NCBI GenBank assembly: GCA_948144175.1
Contig: CANXME010002275.1
Span: forward strand, 4,277,001 to 4,341,000
Direction of reading: 5' to 3'
DNA from: Closterium sp. NIES-65
Taxonomy: Eukaryota; Streptophyta; Zygnematophyceae; Desmidiales; Closteriaceae
Length of the DNA stretch: 64,000 bases
This document shows positions 46,001 to 56,800 of the stretch, one piece after another. The notes under the pieces were generated by a model, which saw nothing but the letters and a program-made list of their open reading frames with translations, was not told the DNA's origin and did not search any database. Position 1 is the stretch's first letter; the number at the start of each line of letters is the position of its first letter. A program made the translations under genes and the position numbers.

Positions 46001-47874
46001 AGGGACGGAGTGCGGTAGGGGAAGAGGCGGTAGTAGGGTACCGACTCGTCGAACGTGACGTCCTGGGAGGACAGAACACGTCGAGAGGTGGGGTGGTAGA
46101 ACTGCCACCCAGGGGCGACAGGGGGGAACCCCAGGAAGACACAGGGAGCAGCGCGAGGGGACAGCTTGTCCGCAGACAAGTCGCGGACAAACGCCCGAGA
46201 TCCCCAGACCCGGAACGCCGACGCATCGCCAACCTTCCCCGTCCACAGCAGGGCTGGGGAGGTCTCCGGCCTGGAGACCCTGGGGTGGAGGTTGATCTGA
46301 TGCGCCGCGTACCTGACCGCAAACGGCCACAGAAAATGGGGGGCAGCCGCATGCATCATAGACGTACGAGCGACGTCCATGACCATGCCAATGCGGCGCT
46401 CTGATATCCCATTTTGCTGCGGTGAGTCCGGAAGCATGAAGGTCTGGCGGATGCCTCGTGCACGACAGAAGGCACGCAGAAGGCCAGAGGAGAACCCTCC
46501 GCCTCTGTCCGAGTGCAGACGCAACACAGGAAAGTCCGAGCCAAAGCTCTGCCTGAGCTGGAGACGAGCTGCGCGGATCCAGTCGATCAGCACCTCACTG
46601 ACATCACCCTTACTGCGCAAGGGGAAGACTGTGGTGTAACGCGAGTAGTCGTCAACCACCAACAGGAAGTAGCGCTCGTGACCGAGTCCACGGACGCGGG
46701 CAGGGCCCCACACGTCCATGTGAAGCGTCTGCAACGGAGCCTCTGTCGGAGGAAACTGGGAGGAGTGAGGGGCAGCACGCTGGCGCCCCTCGACACAGGG
46801 GACACAGGCAGGGCCAGGGCCCTGAGGAAGGGGAGGGAGAGACCGGGGAAGACCAGACACAAGAAGACGGGAGGCCATGTCTCTGAGCCGAAGCAGAGAG
46901 GGGTGACCAAGGCGGTGGTGCCAGAGGAGAGTCTCGTGAGACAGGCGACGACACGAACAGGGGGCAGACTCAGGGCCAGACCTGGACGCTGCAGCAAACA
47001 CCTGACCTGACGAAGGGACCCTACCAGACTCAAGAACTGGAGGAGAAGCAGTGGTCAGTGTGTACAGGCTCGACCCTGGCTGACGTGTAAACGTAGCCAG
47101 GTGACGACCCGTGCTAGCCTCTGTGCAGTGCGTCACTCGCTGACGAGCAGGGGTGAACTGGTGGACTCCCGCATCCTGTAGGTTAGCACCACTCACCAAG
47201 TTCGTAGAGAACGAGGGGAGGTAGAGACCAGACAGGGTGCCAGAGGGAGCCGCCGGACACGGGAGGACTGTGGAGAAGCGAGACAGGACAGGACCCCCAG
47301 AGGGGTCAGCCAGGGAAACCGCAACCGGCCAACTAAGCGGTGTGAGTGTGGTGCGGTCCCGAAAGAAAGAGCGAGACGCTCCAGAGTCAAGGGTGAAGGT
47401 GTGGGAGGCCGAATCCGACGCAGTACCTGAGAGCGCAGACGCACTAGTACCTGAGAGAGCAGCCTCACCAGCACCTGAGAGCACAGACGCACTGGCACCT
47501 AGAGCAGAAGCCTCACCGGCACCTAGAGCAGCAGTACCAATGCCCGGGTCGGGCGGGAAACACCGGTAACAGTCACCCTTATCACTAATGGTCACAGCAT
47601 ACATGGCAGCAAGGATAGCATCAAAATCAAGATCAAAGATAGCTACACCAGCCCTAGACAACTATCCCCAGCAGGGGATCTCCGCGGCCTCCGGGAACTG
47701 CTGGCGCCAAGCGTCCGTCAGGCGGCCAAAGCAGCGCTGGGCGGTGTGGGTACCCCCACACTGCTCTCCAGCGCGGTCGCCAGTGTGGAGAACGTAGGTG
47801 CAGGGACCAAAACCCCCACCGCGCTGATGCTGCGTGTACCACTCACGGAGCTGCTGAGGGGTGGGTCGCGAGAA

Positions 47875-47906
<32 letters not shown>

Positions 47907-48965
47907 CTGACCGCCCCCAGTGCTGCTCCGCTGCGAAGCTCCACTCCGACCACCTCCACCTCCGCCACCCCCGCCTCCGCCTCCACCGCCCCCGCCTCCG
48001 CCTCCACCGCCGCCACCTCCGCCACCTCCGCTACCACCGCCACCGCCGCCGCCACCCCCGCCTCCACTGCCGCCACTAGCACGCCCACCCCCGCTACCAC
48101 CTCCACCGCCACCCCCACTCCCTCCGCCGCCTCCACCTCCACCTCCACCGCCCCCACTGGCCCCACCCGCTCCCTTGCCCCCCTTGCCCTTGCCAGAGCG
48201 GCGTCTCCCGCTAGGGGCAGACGCCGCACCGACCGACTCAAGACCAACGAGGTCGGCCGCAGCGGCAGAGGCGACAGAGGGCAGGAGAAGGGAAGGAGAA
48301 CACCCCTCAAAGATGGGGGCGCGGGGGTCACCTCGAGAGGCTCCTACAGCGACTATGCTCTTCTCTGCTGCAAGGAGGGCCTTCTCGAGGCTGTCGACTG
48401 TGAGGGTGGTGGGACAGACCGCGAGGAAGTGGTCCCGGACTACACGAAGGGAGTCAGGGAGGCGAATGACTAAGAAGTAGAGAGTGATGTACATGGGGGG
48501 GGGGTTCTTGGCGCAGAAGTCAGCAGGAAGCGCAGCGCGGTAGCGAGTGTCACTAGTGCGGAGGTGCGTGATGAGATCAGCGACAGTGGGAAAGGCGGCA
48601 AGGTCAGGGAAGAGGAAGGGGAGCATGAGGCGGCTCAGTGCAGCAGTGGCAGGGGAGGAGTAGCGCGCAACTACAGCGTCGTACAAGGTCTGGGCCCTCT
48701 TGTACTGACTAAAGTGTGCGCGCTCAGTGGTGGGCAAGTGGCGACGCACAGCAAGACGTGCAGCAGCATCGCGAGTGGCCCACTGAGAGCGAACAGTGGG
48801 GTCAGCATCAGCAGCAGGGGCAGGAGAGGCGCCAGAGGTGAGGTCAAAGAGGGAAAGGCCGTCAGCTCTATCGCACTGTAAGAACAGCTGCAGGTCGTTG
48901 ACCCAGACCTCAAAGTCAACGGCTCGACCCTCAGCGTCAAAAGCGAGGACACTGGGGGTAGCCAT
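43022..48965 (-). pseudogene. Copia B gag-pol, nearly intact
   Basis: Gag from ATG 48965 (FDAEGRAVDFEVWVNDLQ) runs through a polyglycine tract, then a 4-nt deletion relative to copia A near 47868 shifts the frame. TAG at about 47663 follows. Protease (LDSGASRSFF), pre-integrase (WHHRLGHPSLLRL), integrase with the VDDYSRYTTVF segment and downstream LHSDRGGGFSS are in one frame to about 45960, where a one-base indel in a G/C run shifts to the frame of the linker, RT (LVYVDDLVFATAD) and RNase H (ADASWADDQATQ), ending at 43022. All catalytic motifs inspected are present, so this is the most complete copy here. Confidence 0.88.
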
Positions 48966-49932
48966 GACGACGACAGTGGAGCAGTGCAAGCAATAGGGGA
49001 AGGGGCACGCAGTGACAGCGGTACGGTGCTCACCGGGCAGGGCAGGTCGGGCGGCTCGGCGGTTGTTGGGCGGCTCGGCGGCTCCTGAGCGGCTCGGCTG
49101 CTCCTGGGCGGCTCGGCTGCTCCAGGAAGGGTGCCCGGCGGCTCGGCGGCTCCAGGGCGGCCCGGGTGCTGCTGGGCGGTTCGGCTGCTGCTGGGCTGCT
49201 CGGCGGCTCCCGGGCTGTTCGGCTTCTGCCGGGCGGCTCGGCTGCGACTGGGCGGCTCGGTTGATGCTGGGCCGCTCGGCTGCGGTTGGGCGGCTCGGCT
49301 GATGCTGGGCCGCTCGGCTGCGGCTGGGCGGCTCGGCTGATGCTGGGCCGTGTAGGTAGGGCGGCGGAGCCGCAAAGGAAGGGCGGCGGGGCCGCTAAGG
49401 GAGGGCGGCGGGGCCGCTTAGCAGAGGGCGGCGGGGCCGCGAGAGCAGAGCGGCGGGACCGCGAAGGAAGGGCGGCGGGGCCGCGTAGAAGAGGGCGGCG
49501 GGGCCGCGTAACAGAGGGCGGCGGGGCCGCGTGAGTAAGGCGGCGAGGCCGCTTAGCAGAGGGCGGCGGGGCCGCTTAGCAGAGGGCGGCGGGGCCGCGA
49601 TCGAAGGGCGGCGGGGCCGCTTAGCAGAGTGCGGCGGGGCCGCTTAGCAGAGGGCGGCGGGGCCGCTTAGCAGAGGGCGGCGGGGCCGCTTAGCAGAGGG
49701 CGGCGGGGCCGCTTAGCAGAGGGCGGCGGGGCCGCGATCGAAGGGCGGCGGGGCCGCTAAGGAAGGGCGGCGGAGCCGCGATCGAAGGGCGGCGGGGCCG
49801 CTAAGGGAAGGGCGGCGCAACGGGCCGCTAGGGGCGACACGACGGGTCGCTAAAAAAAAGGAAAACGCGCCTCAGGGCGCGGTTCGGTGGGCCCTAGAAG
49901 CAGTCCCTAGGAGGGAACCTGCTCTGATTCCA

Positions 49933-50064
49933 TGTGAAAGAAAGAACGAGAATGAATTGACTATGAACGAAGTGAGTACAAATAGGAAACCCTAATTGGG
50001 TTGTACCCCCTATGGGATACCCCACTATAGCCTACACAAATAAGTAAGCTATAATGTTCTGACA
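49933..50064 (-). repeat. 5' LTR of copia B
   Basis: 132 bp, one difference from its partner. Confidence 0.93.
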
Positions 50065-50069
50065 TACGC

Positions 50070-50371
50070 GACTACCAGAGAAAGCTGGGCTGCCTTCTCT
50101 TCGCAGCTGTCACCTGCCGCCCAGATCTATCCTACTCTGCAAGCCAGCTCGCCACCCACCTCAAAAGGCCTGAAGCGGAACACCTGGCGGAGCTCAACCG
50201 CGCTCTTCACTACCTTGTCAGTACCCCGACGGTCGGCCTGACTTACCATAAGAACGAAACTACAACGCCTAAGCAAATCAGTTACGTCGACGCAGATCAC
50301 GCGGGCGACTCCGACAACAGACGATCGCGCACCGACTACATCTACCGCTTCGAGCCTATCGGACCTATCTC
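50070..50371 (+). pseudogene. Copia C RT thumb/RNase H, part 3
   Basis: In one frame: LGCLLFAAVTCRPDLSYSAS, then LVSTPTVGLTYHKN, then ISYVDADHAGDSDNRRSRT, the RNase H start. Interrupted by the LARD-like element after EPIGPIS. Confidence 0.85.
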
Positions 50372-52481
50372 TGTTAAATTTCTAAGCATAGGTTGGCTTA
50401 GGAGCCATAGTTTAGGTTCTTAGTAGATCGAGTTCTAGGGTAAGGAGAATGTCGAGAAAGTTGAGAGGAGAAAGAGAGCTTCACTATAGGTTGACAACAA
50501 CATATAGCAAAGAAACAAAGAAGGTGCACCACCAAACATAGTTTATAATAACTACACTAACTACAGCTACAGGCAGTTACAGATGTATTCTGACACTCTC
50601 CCATAACTACCTGCAGCAGAAGCTAATGCAGAGATACCCCCTGAAGGGGTACACCAAGCGCAGCAGAAGGAGAGGGCAAGTGAGGAGGAGGGACTATGTG
50701 AGGAGAGGCTGCTGGCAGGTAAAGCTGCTGGCTCCAAGGCGGCTGTTTCCTGGAACCTTCCTCAGTCCTCCAACTCCCCCTTCCACACTCCTTGACAACC
50801 CTAGCACCTCTCTCCCAGCTCCCCCACACCCTCACACCCACCCCCCCCCAGCAGCACCTGCAGCAGTGGGAGAGAAAGGAGGAGATTACACACACCCATC
50901 ACCCCCATACCCGCCACCCCCATAGCCTCCGTTCCACGGCTGCACGCGCAGCAAGGAGACGAAGAAGGGGGGGGGGGGGGGGGGGGGGGGGGCAGGGGCG
51001 ACAGAGCAGAACAGAGCGCACGAGGGCGCGGGTAGCAGCAGGGCGCACGAGGGCGCGGGCAGCTGAGCGCACAAGGGCGCGGACAGCAGCAGAGCCGCAA
51101 TTGGCAGCACAGGCACGGGCAGCAACGGGCAGCAATAGGCAGCACAGGCTCGGGCAGAAACGGCCGGCAACAGGCAGCACAGGCACGGGCAGCAACGGGC
51201 AGCAACGGGCAGCAACGGGCAGCAACGGGCAGCACAGGCACGGGCAGCAACAGGCAGCAATAGGCAGCACAGGCTCGGGCAGCAACGGGCGGCAACAGGC
51301 AGCACAGGCACGGGCAGCAACAGGCAGCATAGGCACGGGCAGCAACGGGCGGCAACAGGCAGCACAGGCACGGGCAGCAACGGGCGGCAACGGGCAGCAC
51401 AGGCACGGGCAGCAACGAGCGGCAACGGGCAGCAATACCGAGTCCAGGAGTGACGGCGCATACAGCTGTGGGGTCGGCGCTGTGGGCTGCTGCTGGGGCG
51501 GCTCGCGGGGTCCAGAGGCGGCTGCTGTTGCTGCTCCAGGGGCTGCTGTTGCTGGGGCGGCTGCTCCAGGCGCTACTGCGGCTGGGGCGGCTGCTCCAGG
51601 CGCTACTGCGGCTGGGGCGGCCGCTGCAGTGGCGGCGGCTCCAGGGGCTGCTGCTGTTGCGGCGGCGGCTCCAGGGGCTGCTGCTGCTGGGGCGGCTGCT
51701 CCAGGCGCTGCTGCTGCTGGGGCGGCCGCTGCAGTGGCGGCGGCTCCAGGGGCTGCTGCTATTGGGGCGGCGGCTCCAGGGGCTGCTGCTGCTGGGGCGG
51801 CTGCTCCAGGGGCTGCTGCTGAGGTCCGGGGGCGGCGTTGGTGCAAGGTAGGCCCGCGCTCGGCTGCAACGCTGGCGCGGGCGCAAGTGAGGCAGAGGAG
51901 GTGGCCAGGGCGGAGGGCGCCGCGACGAGCAGGGACGGCGCCCAAGGAGTGCCGCTACGAGCAGGGGCGACGCCCCAGGGGCGCCGCGACGAGTAGGGGC
52001 GGCGTCCAGGGGGCGCCGCGACGAGCAGTGGCGACGCCCCGCGGGTCCCGCAGTGGCGTCGCGACGAGCAAGGCGACGCCTTGCGGGTCCTGCAGGGGCG
52101 TCGCGATGAGCAGGAGCGGCGACGCCCGGGTCCCGCAGGTGCGTCTCGTCGAGCAGCGAGGGCCGCGCGCGGCTCCTCAGGGCGCCGGGACGGGATAGCG
52201 GGGGCCGCGCGCGGCTCCCCAGGGCACGGCGACGGGGCAGCGGGGGGCCGCGAGCGGCTCCCCAGGGCGTCGTGACAGGGCAGCGAGGGCCGCGCGCGGG
52301 TTGTGGGGCGACGCGACAAGCAGAAAAACGTCACGCGCCACCCGGGCGCGGGACAGAACGAAAATCGCCACGCGCCCGAGGCGCCCGACCGGGAAAACAG
52401 CACCGGAAGCGAGAGGCTGGCCCACAGGCCAGGACTTAATAGGCTCTAATACCATGTTAAATTTCTAAGCATAGGTTGGCT
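50372..52481 (-). mobile_element. Non-autonomous LTR element (LARD-like) in copia C, right end deleted
   Basis: The left LTR is complete (50372-50595, TGTTAAATTTCT..TTCTGACA). On the right only 27 bp of the LTR remain (52455-52481) before copia C RNase H resumes. On the minus strand TTTAACA is followed by the primer-binding site TGGTATTAGAGCC. The 1.86-kb interior encodes nothing recognisable and consists mostly of GC-rich arrays (GGGCAGCAACGGGCAGCA, GGGGCGGCTGCTCCAG and others). The LTR shares many blocks (GGAGCCATAG, GTCGAGAAAGT, AAGGTGCACCACCAAA) with the element at 20154, so both belong to one family. Confidence 0.85.
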
Positions 52482-52799
52482 GAAGCAGAATATATTGCAC
52501 TCTGCTCAGCCACCAAGGAAGGACTCTATCTTCGCGAGCTGCTGGAAGAAGCGAAGTTAGCCGAGTTACCCAACTTTACCCTGTTCTGCGACAACCAATC
52601 GGCAATTCGCATCGCCAACAAGAACGGCTTCGCGAACAGGACGAAACATATCGCCCTGCGATATTTCTTCGTGAAGGACGAGATCGAGAAGGGAAGGCTC
52701 GAGCTGTCATACTGCCCCACGTCCGAGATGGCAGCTGACTACCTGACCAAGAAGCTCGGAAAGCAGAAGTTCGAATACTGCATGCTGCTGACTGGATAG
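52482..52799 (+). pseudogene. Copia C RNase H, C-terminal part
   Basis: Continues AEAEYIALCSATKEGLYLRE, FCDNQSAIRIANK, NRTKHIALRYFF and ends MLLTG with TAG at 52797-52799. A few codons of the family sequence between GPIS and AEAEY are missing, deleted together with most of the neighbouring element's right LTR. Confidence 0.85.
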
Positions 52800-52834
52800 A
52801 GCCACGTCAGCGACACTCCAGAAGCGAAGGGGAG

Positions 52835-53366
52835 TGTTGGAAACAATCGGTCGTAAGCGCTTCTGTCGTGTCGAAACACTAAAGCACAAGCGAAGCAAAG
52901 CATACCGAGGCACCAGCGAGTCAACCCTCGGAGGTTGAAGTAACCGCTGGAGGTTACGCGAAAGTCAAAGGTCAGCGACCTTTGACCTGACAAGTACAGC
53001 GCGACAGCAAGGACACATAACCGACTCGCTACAGAGCAGTTGCCCGAGTCGTCACTGTATCGAACCGCAACAGCAACAAGTAAAACAATTATAACCGTAT
53101 CCTTTCATATTCCTTGTACTCTTATACCGTAAGCCCCCGGATAGAAGCGCGTGCCTCGGATAAGCGCCGGCGCTTATAAAAGGATGAGGGCGCTTATATC
53201 CGGTCCTCGATTATAATATTGTATCTCTTTGTTCTAATCAACTTACTTTGCCCTCACATACTAGCGCAAGGTGGTTCACAACTCTTTATTAACGCTTCCG
53301 CTACTACACCAACTCTACCCAGAGTTCACCCCTGCAAAGATCCTAAGGGCCTTTTTCAGCTTAACA
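52835..53366 (+). repeat. 3' LTR of copia C
   Basis: 445 bp of LTR plus an 87-bp MITE insertion (element and TA duplication). Confidence 0.93.
53127..53211. mobile_element. 85-bp pogo-type MITE in the right LTR of copia C
   Basis: It begins CCGTAAGCCCCCGGATAGAA and carries GCGCTTATA repeats, with TA on both sides (53125-53126 and 53212-53213). The left LTR of the same element (about 37575) holds the empty site, CTCTTATATAATC, and the LTR length difference of 87 bp equals element plus duplicated TA. The right terminus is diverged. Confidence 0.8.
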
Positions 53367-53371
53367 AATGC

Positions 53372-53560
53372 TGGGGAGGCAAGTGAGAGTGTATCCACTG
53401 CTGCTGTCTGTGCCGCTGCCGGTGCATGTCGCACTGCTGTTTCTGTGCTGCTGGTTCTAGCATACAACATGAGGCTGTACGCCCTCCTCCACCTTCAACA
53501 CCAGCTGCTGCATACAACTCTGCTGCTGCTGCTGCTGCTCCAGCTGTTGTAGGGTGATTC
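53372..53560 (+). pseudogene. Plus-strand copy of the M41 terminal exon, 3' part
   Basis: Continuation of the copy at 37209 after the copia C insertion: GEASESVSTAAVCAAAGA, followed by the Ala-rich tail in CTGCTG-rich DNA. Downstream to 53760 there is no open frame of note. An AATAAA at about 53752 could be an old polyadenylation signal, so this may be the remnant of a second M41-like gene rather than an isolated exon. Confidence 0.6.
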
Positions 53561-53880
53561 CTCTCGTGTTGTGCAATAATGTGCCGCAGACTGATGAGAT
53601 TGTTGCTGCTATCATTGATCTACTAGCCGCAGTCAGAGGGACGGGGCGTGGCGTGCCTCTGATGACTCTGTTGTCGAGAGGTAGTTTGACCTGTTGCATT
53701 GCAACTCCAGATGCTTGGTGCTTGATTGGACGTTTGGTGCTGATTTTATGAATAAAAACCTTGCTGTACGCTAGTTGTGATGTTAATATAACGAATACGG
53801 ACGAGAAGGCACAGCGGATGGGAGTTCCTTATAACAGGCCCCCCGGTAAGAAGGCACGTGACATGCCATGCCCATCACAA

Positions 53881-56800
53881 TCACAAGAGCTTTTCCAGAC
53901 CAAACACAAGACCCTGCAGTTTTGCAGAGAAGAAAAAGGCCAAGAGGGTTGAGGTGGGAGGGAGGAAGTGAGAGGTGGGGAAAGGGCATTGTCATGCATT
54001 GAGGAATGCGTCAATGAGAGAAAAAGCGACAGGGGTGGAGAGAAAGAGCGACAGGGGTGGAGAGAAAGAGAAACGATTTAAGAATTTAAGAATACATGAG
54101 TGAGCTCCTAGAACCAGAGTAAAGGGAATTGTGAGACAGAATGGTTGGCATGTTGAGAGGTAAGGTTGGGGGCGGGGGTTGGGGTGAAGTGGGGTGGGGT
54201 GGGGTGCGGATGCACGTTGAGAAAAGAAAGCACCAACTTCATGGAAGAGAGGTGCGAGGTACACATTTTTGGGACGCCTCAAAACGAGGTACAAGGTAAA
54301 TGAGGTACAAGTTAAACGAGGTACAAGGTAAATGAGGTACAAGGTAAACGAGGTACAAGGTAAATGAGGTACAAGGTAAACGAGGTACAAGGTAAACGAG
54401 GTACAAGGTAAATGAGGTACAAGGTAAACGAGGTACAAGGTAAAGGAGGTACAAGGTAAACGAGGTACAAGGTAAACGAGGTACAAGGTAAATGAGGTAC
54501 AAGGTAAACGAGGTACAAGGTAAACGAGGTACAAGGTAAACGAGGTACAAGGTAAACGAGGTACAAGGTAAACGAGGTACAAGGTAAACGAGGTACAAGG
54601 TAAACGAGGTACAAGGTAAACGAGGTACAAGGCAAACGAGGTACAAGGTAAACGAGGTACAAGGGAAACGAGGGACAAGGTAAACGAGGTACAAGGTGAA
54701 CGAGGTGGATGCGGGAAAGCAGCAGCAGTGCAGAAGAGGCGGGATAAGAGGCAGGTTCTGACCTTCAACCTGGGAGCTCGTCTGATGGCGAGCAGTAGAC
54801 CCGGCATGTATGCTGCATGTGATGTGATGTCCAACCGGAGAGATGCTGTCTGTGTTCGCCATGCCACATGCCATGCCACATGCCATGCCATGCCACATGC
54901 CATGCCACATGCCATGCCATGCCACATGCCATGCCATGCCACATGCCATGCCACATTCCATGCCATGCCACATGCCATGCCATGTCACATGCCATGCCAC
55001 ATGCCATGCCACATGCCATGCCATGCCACATGCCATGCCACATGCCATGCCATGCCACATGCCATGCCACATTCCATGCCATGCCACATGCCATGCCATG
55101 TCACATGCCATGCCACATGCCATGCTACATGCCATGCCATGCCACATGCCATTCCACATGCCATGCCACATGCCATGCCACATGCCATGCCATTCCACAC
55201 GCAGCATCACAGAATGAGCATGAGATAAAGAGTGTGGCATGTGTGCAAGAGTGGTCATGAGTGGTCATGAGTGGTCATGAGTGGCATGTCTGTCATGGGC
55301 ACCATGTGTAGCATGTATAACACACAGCAGCACAGTAACTCACCTGCCCGTTGCTCCCAAACCGCACGTCTGTGCTCTGCAGCAGGCCTGGCTGCTGCAT
55401 GCTGTGCACCCTCACCCCCTCCTCCATAAGCAAGCCCCGAGCCTGCAGAGCAGGGAGTGGCATCAGATCGAGAGGAGAAGCATGATGGGAGTGTGAGTGT
55501 GAGAAAGGATGGGCTGCTGCATGCTGTGCACCCTCACCCCCTCCTCCATTAGCGAGCCCCTAGCCTGCTCAAACAAGACAAGACATGCACAGGAGAATGG
55601 CATAGTGAGTCAGCATGCATGAAGCCAACGCATGGCATGGCATGTGGGGTATGAATGTGGGGTACGGCATGTGGGGTACGGCATGTGGGGTACGGCATGT
55701 AGGGTATGGCATGTGGGGTATGGCATGTGGGGTATGGCATGTGGGGTATGGCCTGTGGGGTATGGCATGTGGGGTATGGCATGTGGGGTATGGCATGTGG
55801 GGTATGGCATGTGGGGTATGGCATGTGGGGTATGGCATGTGGGGTATGGCATGTGGGGTATGCATGTGGGGAATGGCATGTGGGGTATGGCATGTGGGGT
55901 ACAGCATGTGGCATGACAAACTCACCGGGTCCTCGGATGAGTCATTGCCATTGAAGGTGCGACCCACTTGAGCCAGCTGCTGGGCCAGGCGAACAGCGTC
56001 CTCTGATGGTGCCTGTGTGCGGGCAGGTGAGTGAGCGTGCATGAGAAGCCATGTCATGAGTATGCCATGCCATGTTATGAGTATGCCATGCTATGTCATG
56101 AGTATGACATGCTATGTCATGAGTATGCCATGCCATGTGATGAGTATGCCGTGCCATGTCATGAGCATGTCATGCATACCGGCGCGTGCTTCACGTGTGA
56201 CTTGAGGGATGAGGGTGATGCAAATCACGTGGCACCTGAGCAAATGATTACGTCATGCCCATCACCTGGGCCAAGTCGGCGCGAAACTCCATGATTTGGG
56301 CATGGGACCAATGGAAGGCGAACTGAGTGGCAGCCGAGCACGTGGTTATGTTATGTGTACCTCACTCACAGCCACCACCCTCGTGCCCAGCACCCTCACC
56401 TGCATCAGCACCCTCACCTGCATCAGCACCCTCACCTGCATCAGCACCCTCACCTGCGTCAGCTCTGCTCGCGACTCAATGATGTGTGCATGCGAGCAAT
56501 GGAAGGCGAACTGCGTGGCAGCTCGTTCCAAGAGGATGGAGAGGATGCTGAGGGTGGGGGCGACGATGCATCCCTGGGGATGTACGGGAAGGAGAGGAAG
56601 GGAGAGAGGCACGTGCAGGGAGGGAGAGCAAAAGATCGTGTCACGGGGCAACAGCAGTGAGAGAGACTGGAAGGCGAACTGAGTGCAGCTCGTTCCAGGA
56701 GGATGGAGAGGATGCTGAGGGTGGGGGCGATGATGCATCCCTGGGGGTGGAAGGGAAAGGAGGAGAAGGCACAGGCAGGGGGGAGGTGGGCTGTGCACGC

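Larger units (their letters stand above)
42678..50064 (-). mobile_element. Copia B: minus-strand Ty1/copia element inside copia C
   Basis: 132-bp LTRs (42678-42809 and 49933-50064) differ at one position. Target duplication TACGC is perfect (42673-42677 and 50065-50069). On the minus strand the LTR starts TGTCAGAACATT, ends TTTCACA, and is followed by TGGAATCAGAGC. It is a sister of copia A (similar LTR and pol) and, by its LTRs, the younger of the two. Leader arrays of GGGCGGCGGGGCCGC (49340-49830) and CGGCTCGGCTGC (49030-49350) precede gag. Confidence 0.94.
37286..53366 (+). mobile_element. Copia C: Ty1/copia element with four nested insertions
   Basis: The left LTR is 445 bp (37286-37730) and the right 532 bp (52835-53366); the extra 87 bp is exactly an 85-bp MITE plus its 2-bp target duplication. 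The LTRs start TGTTGGAAACAATCGG, end TTTTTCAG..TAACA, and differ at roughly 3% of sites. The target duplication is AATGC (37281-37285 and 53367-53371). TGGTATGAGAGC follows the left LTR as primer-binding site. Its interior is cut by a TRIM (41843-42220), copia B (42678-50064) and a LARD-like element (50372-52481). Removing these leaves about 5.9 kb, a normal copia length. Confidence 0.93.

Noticed and set aside
54239..55258. Membrane-protein-like frames ([23 protein letters not shown])
   Set aside because: These are satellite translations inside introns of the DapB-like gene.
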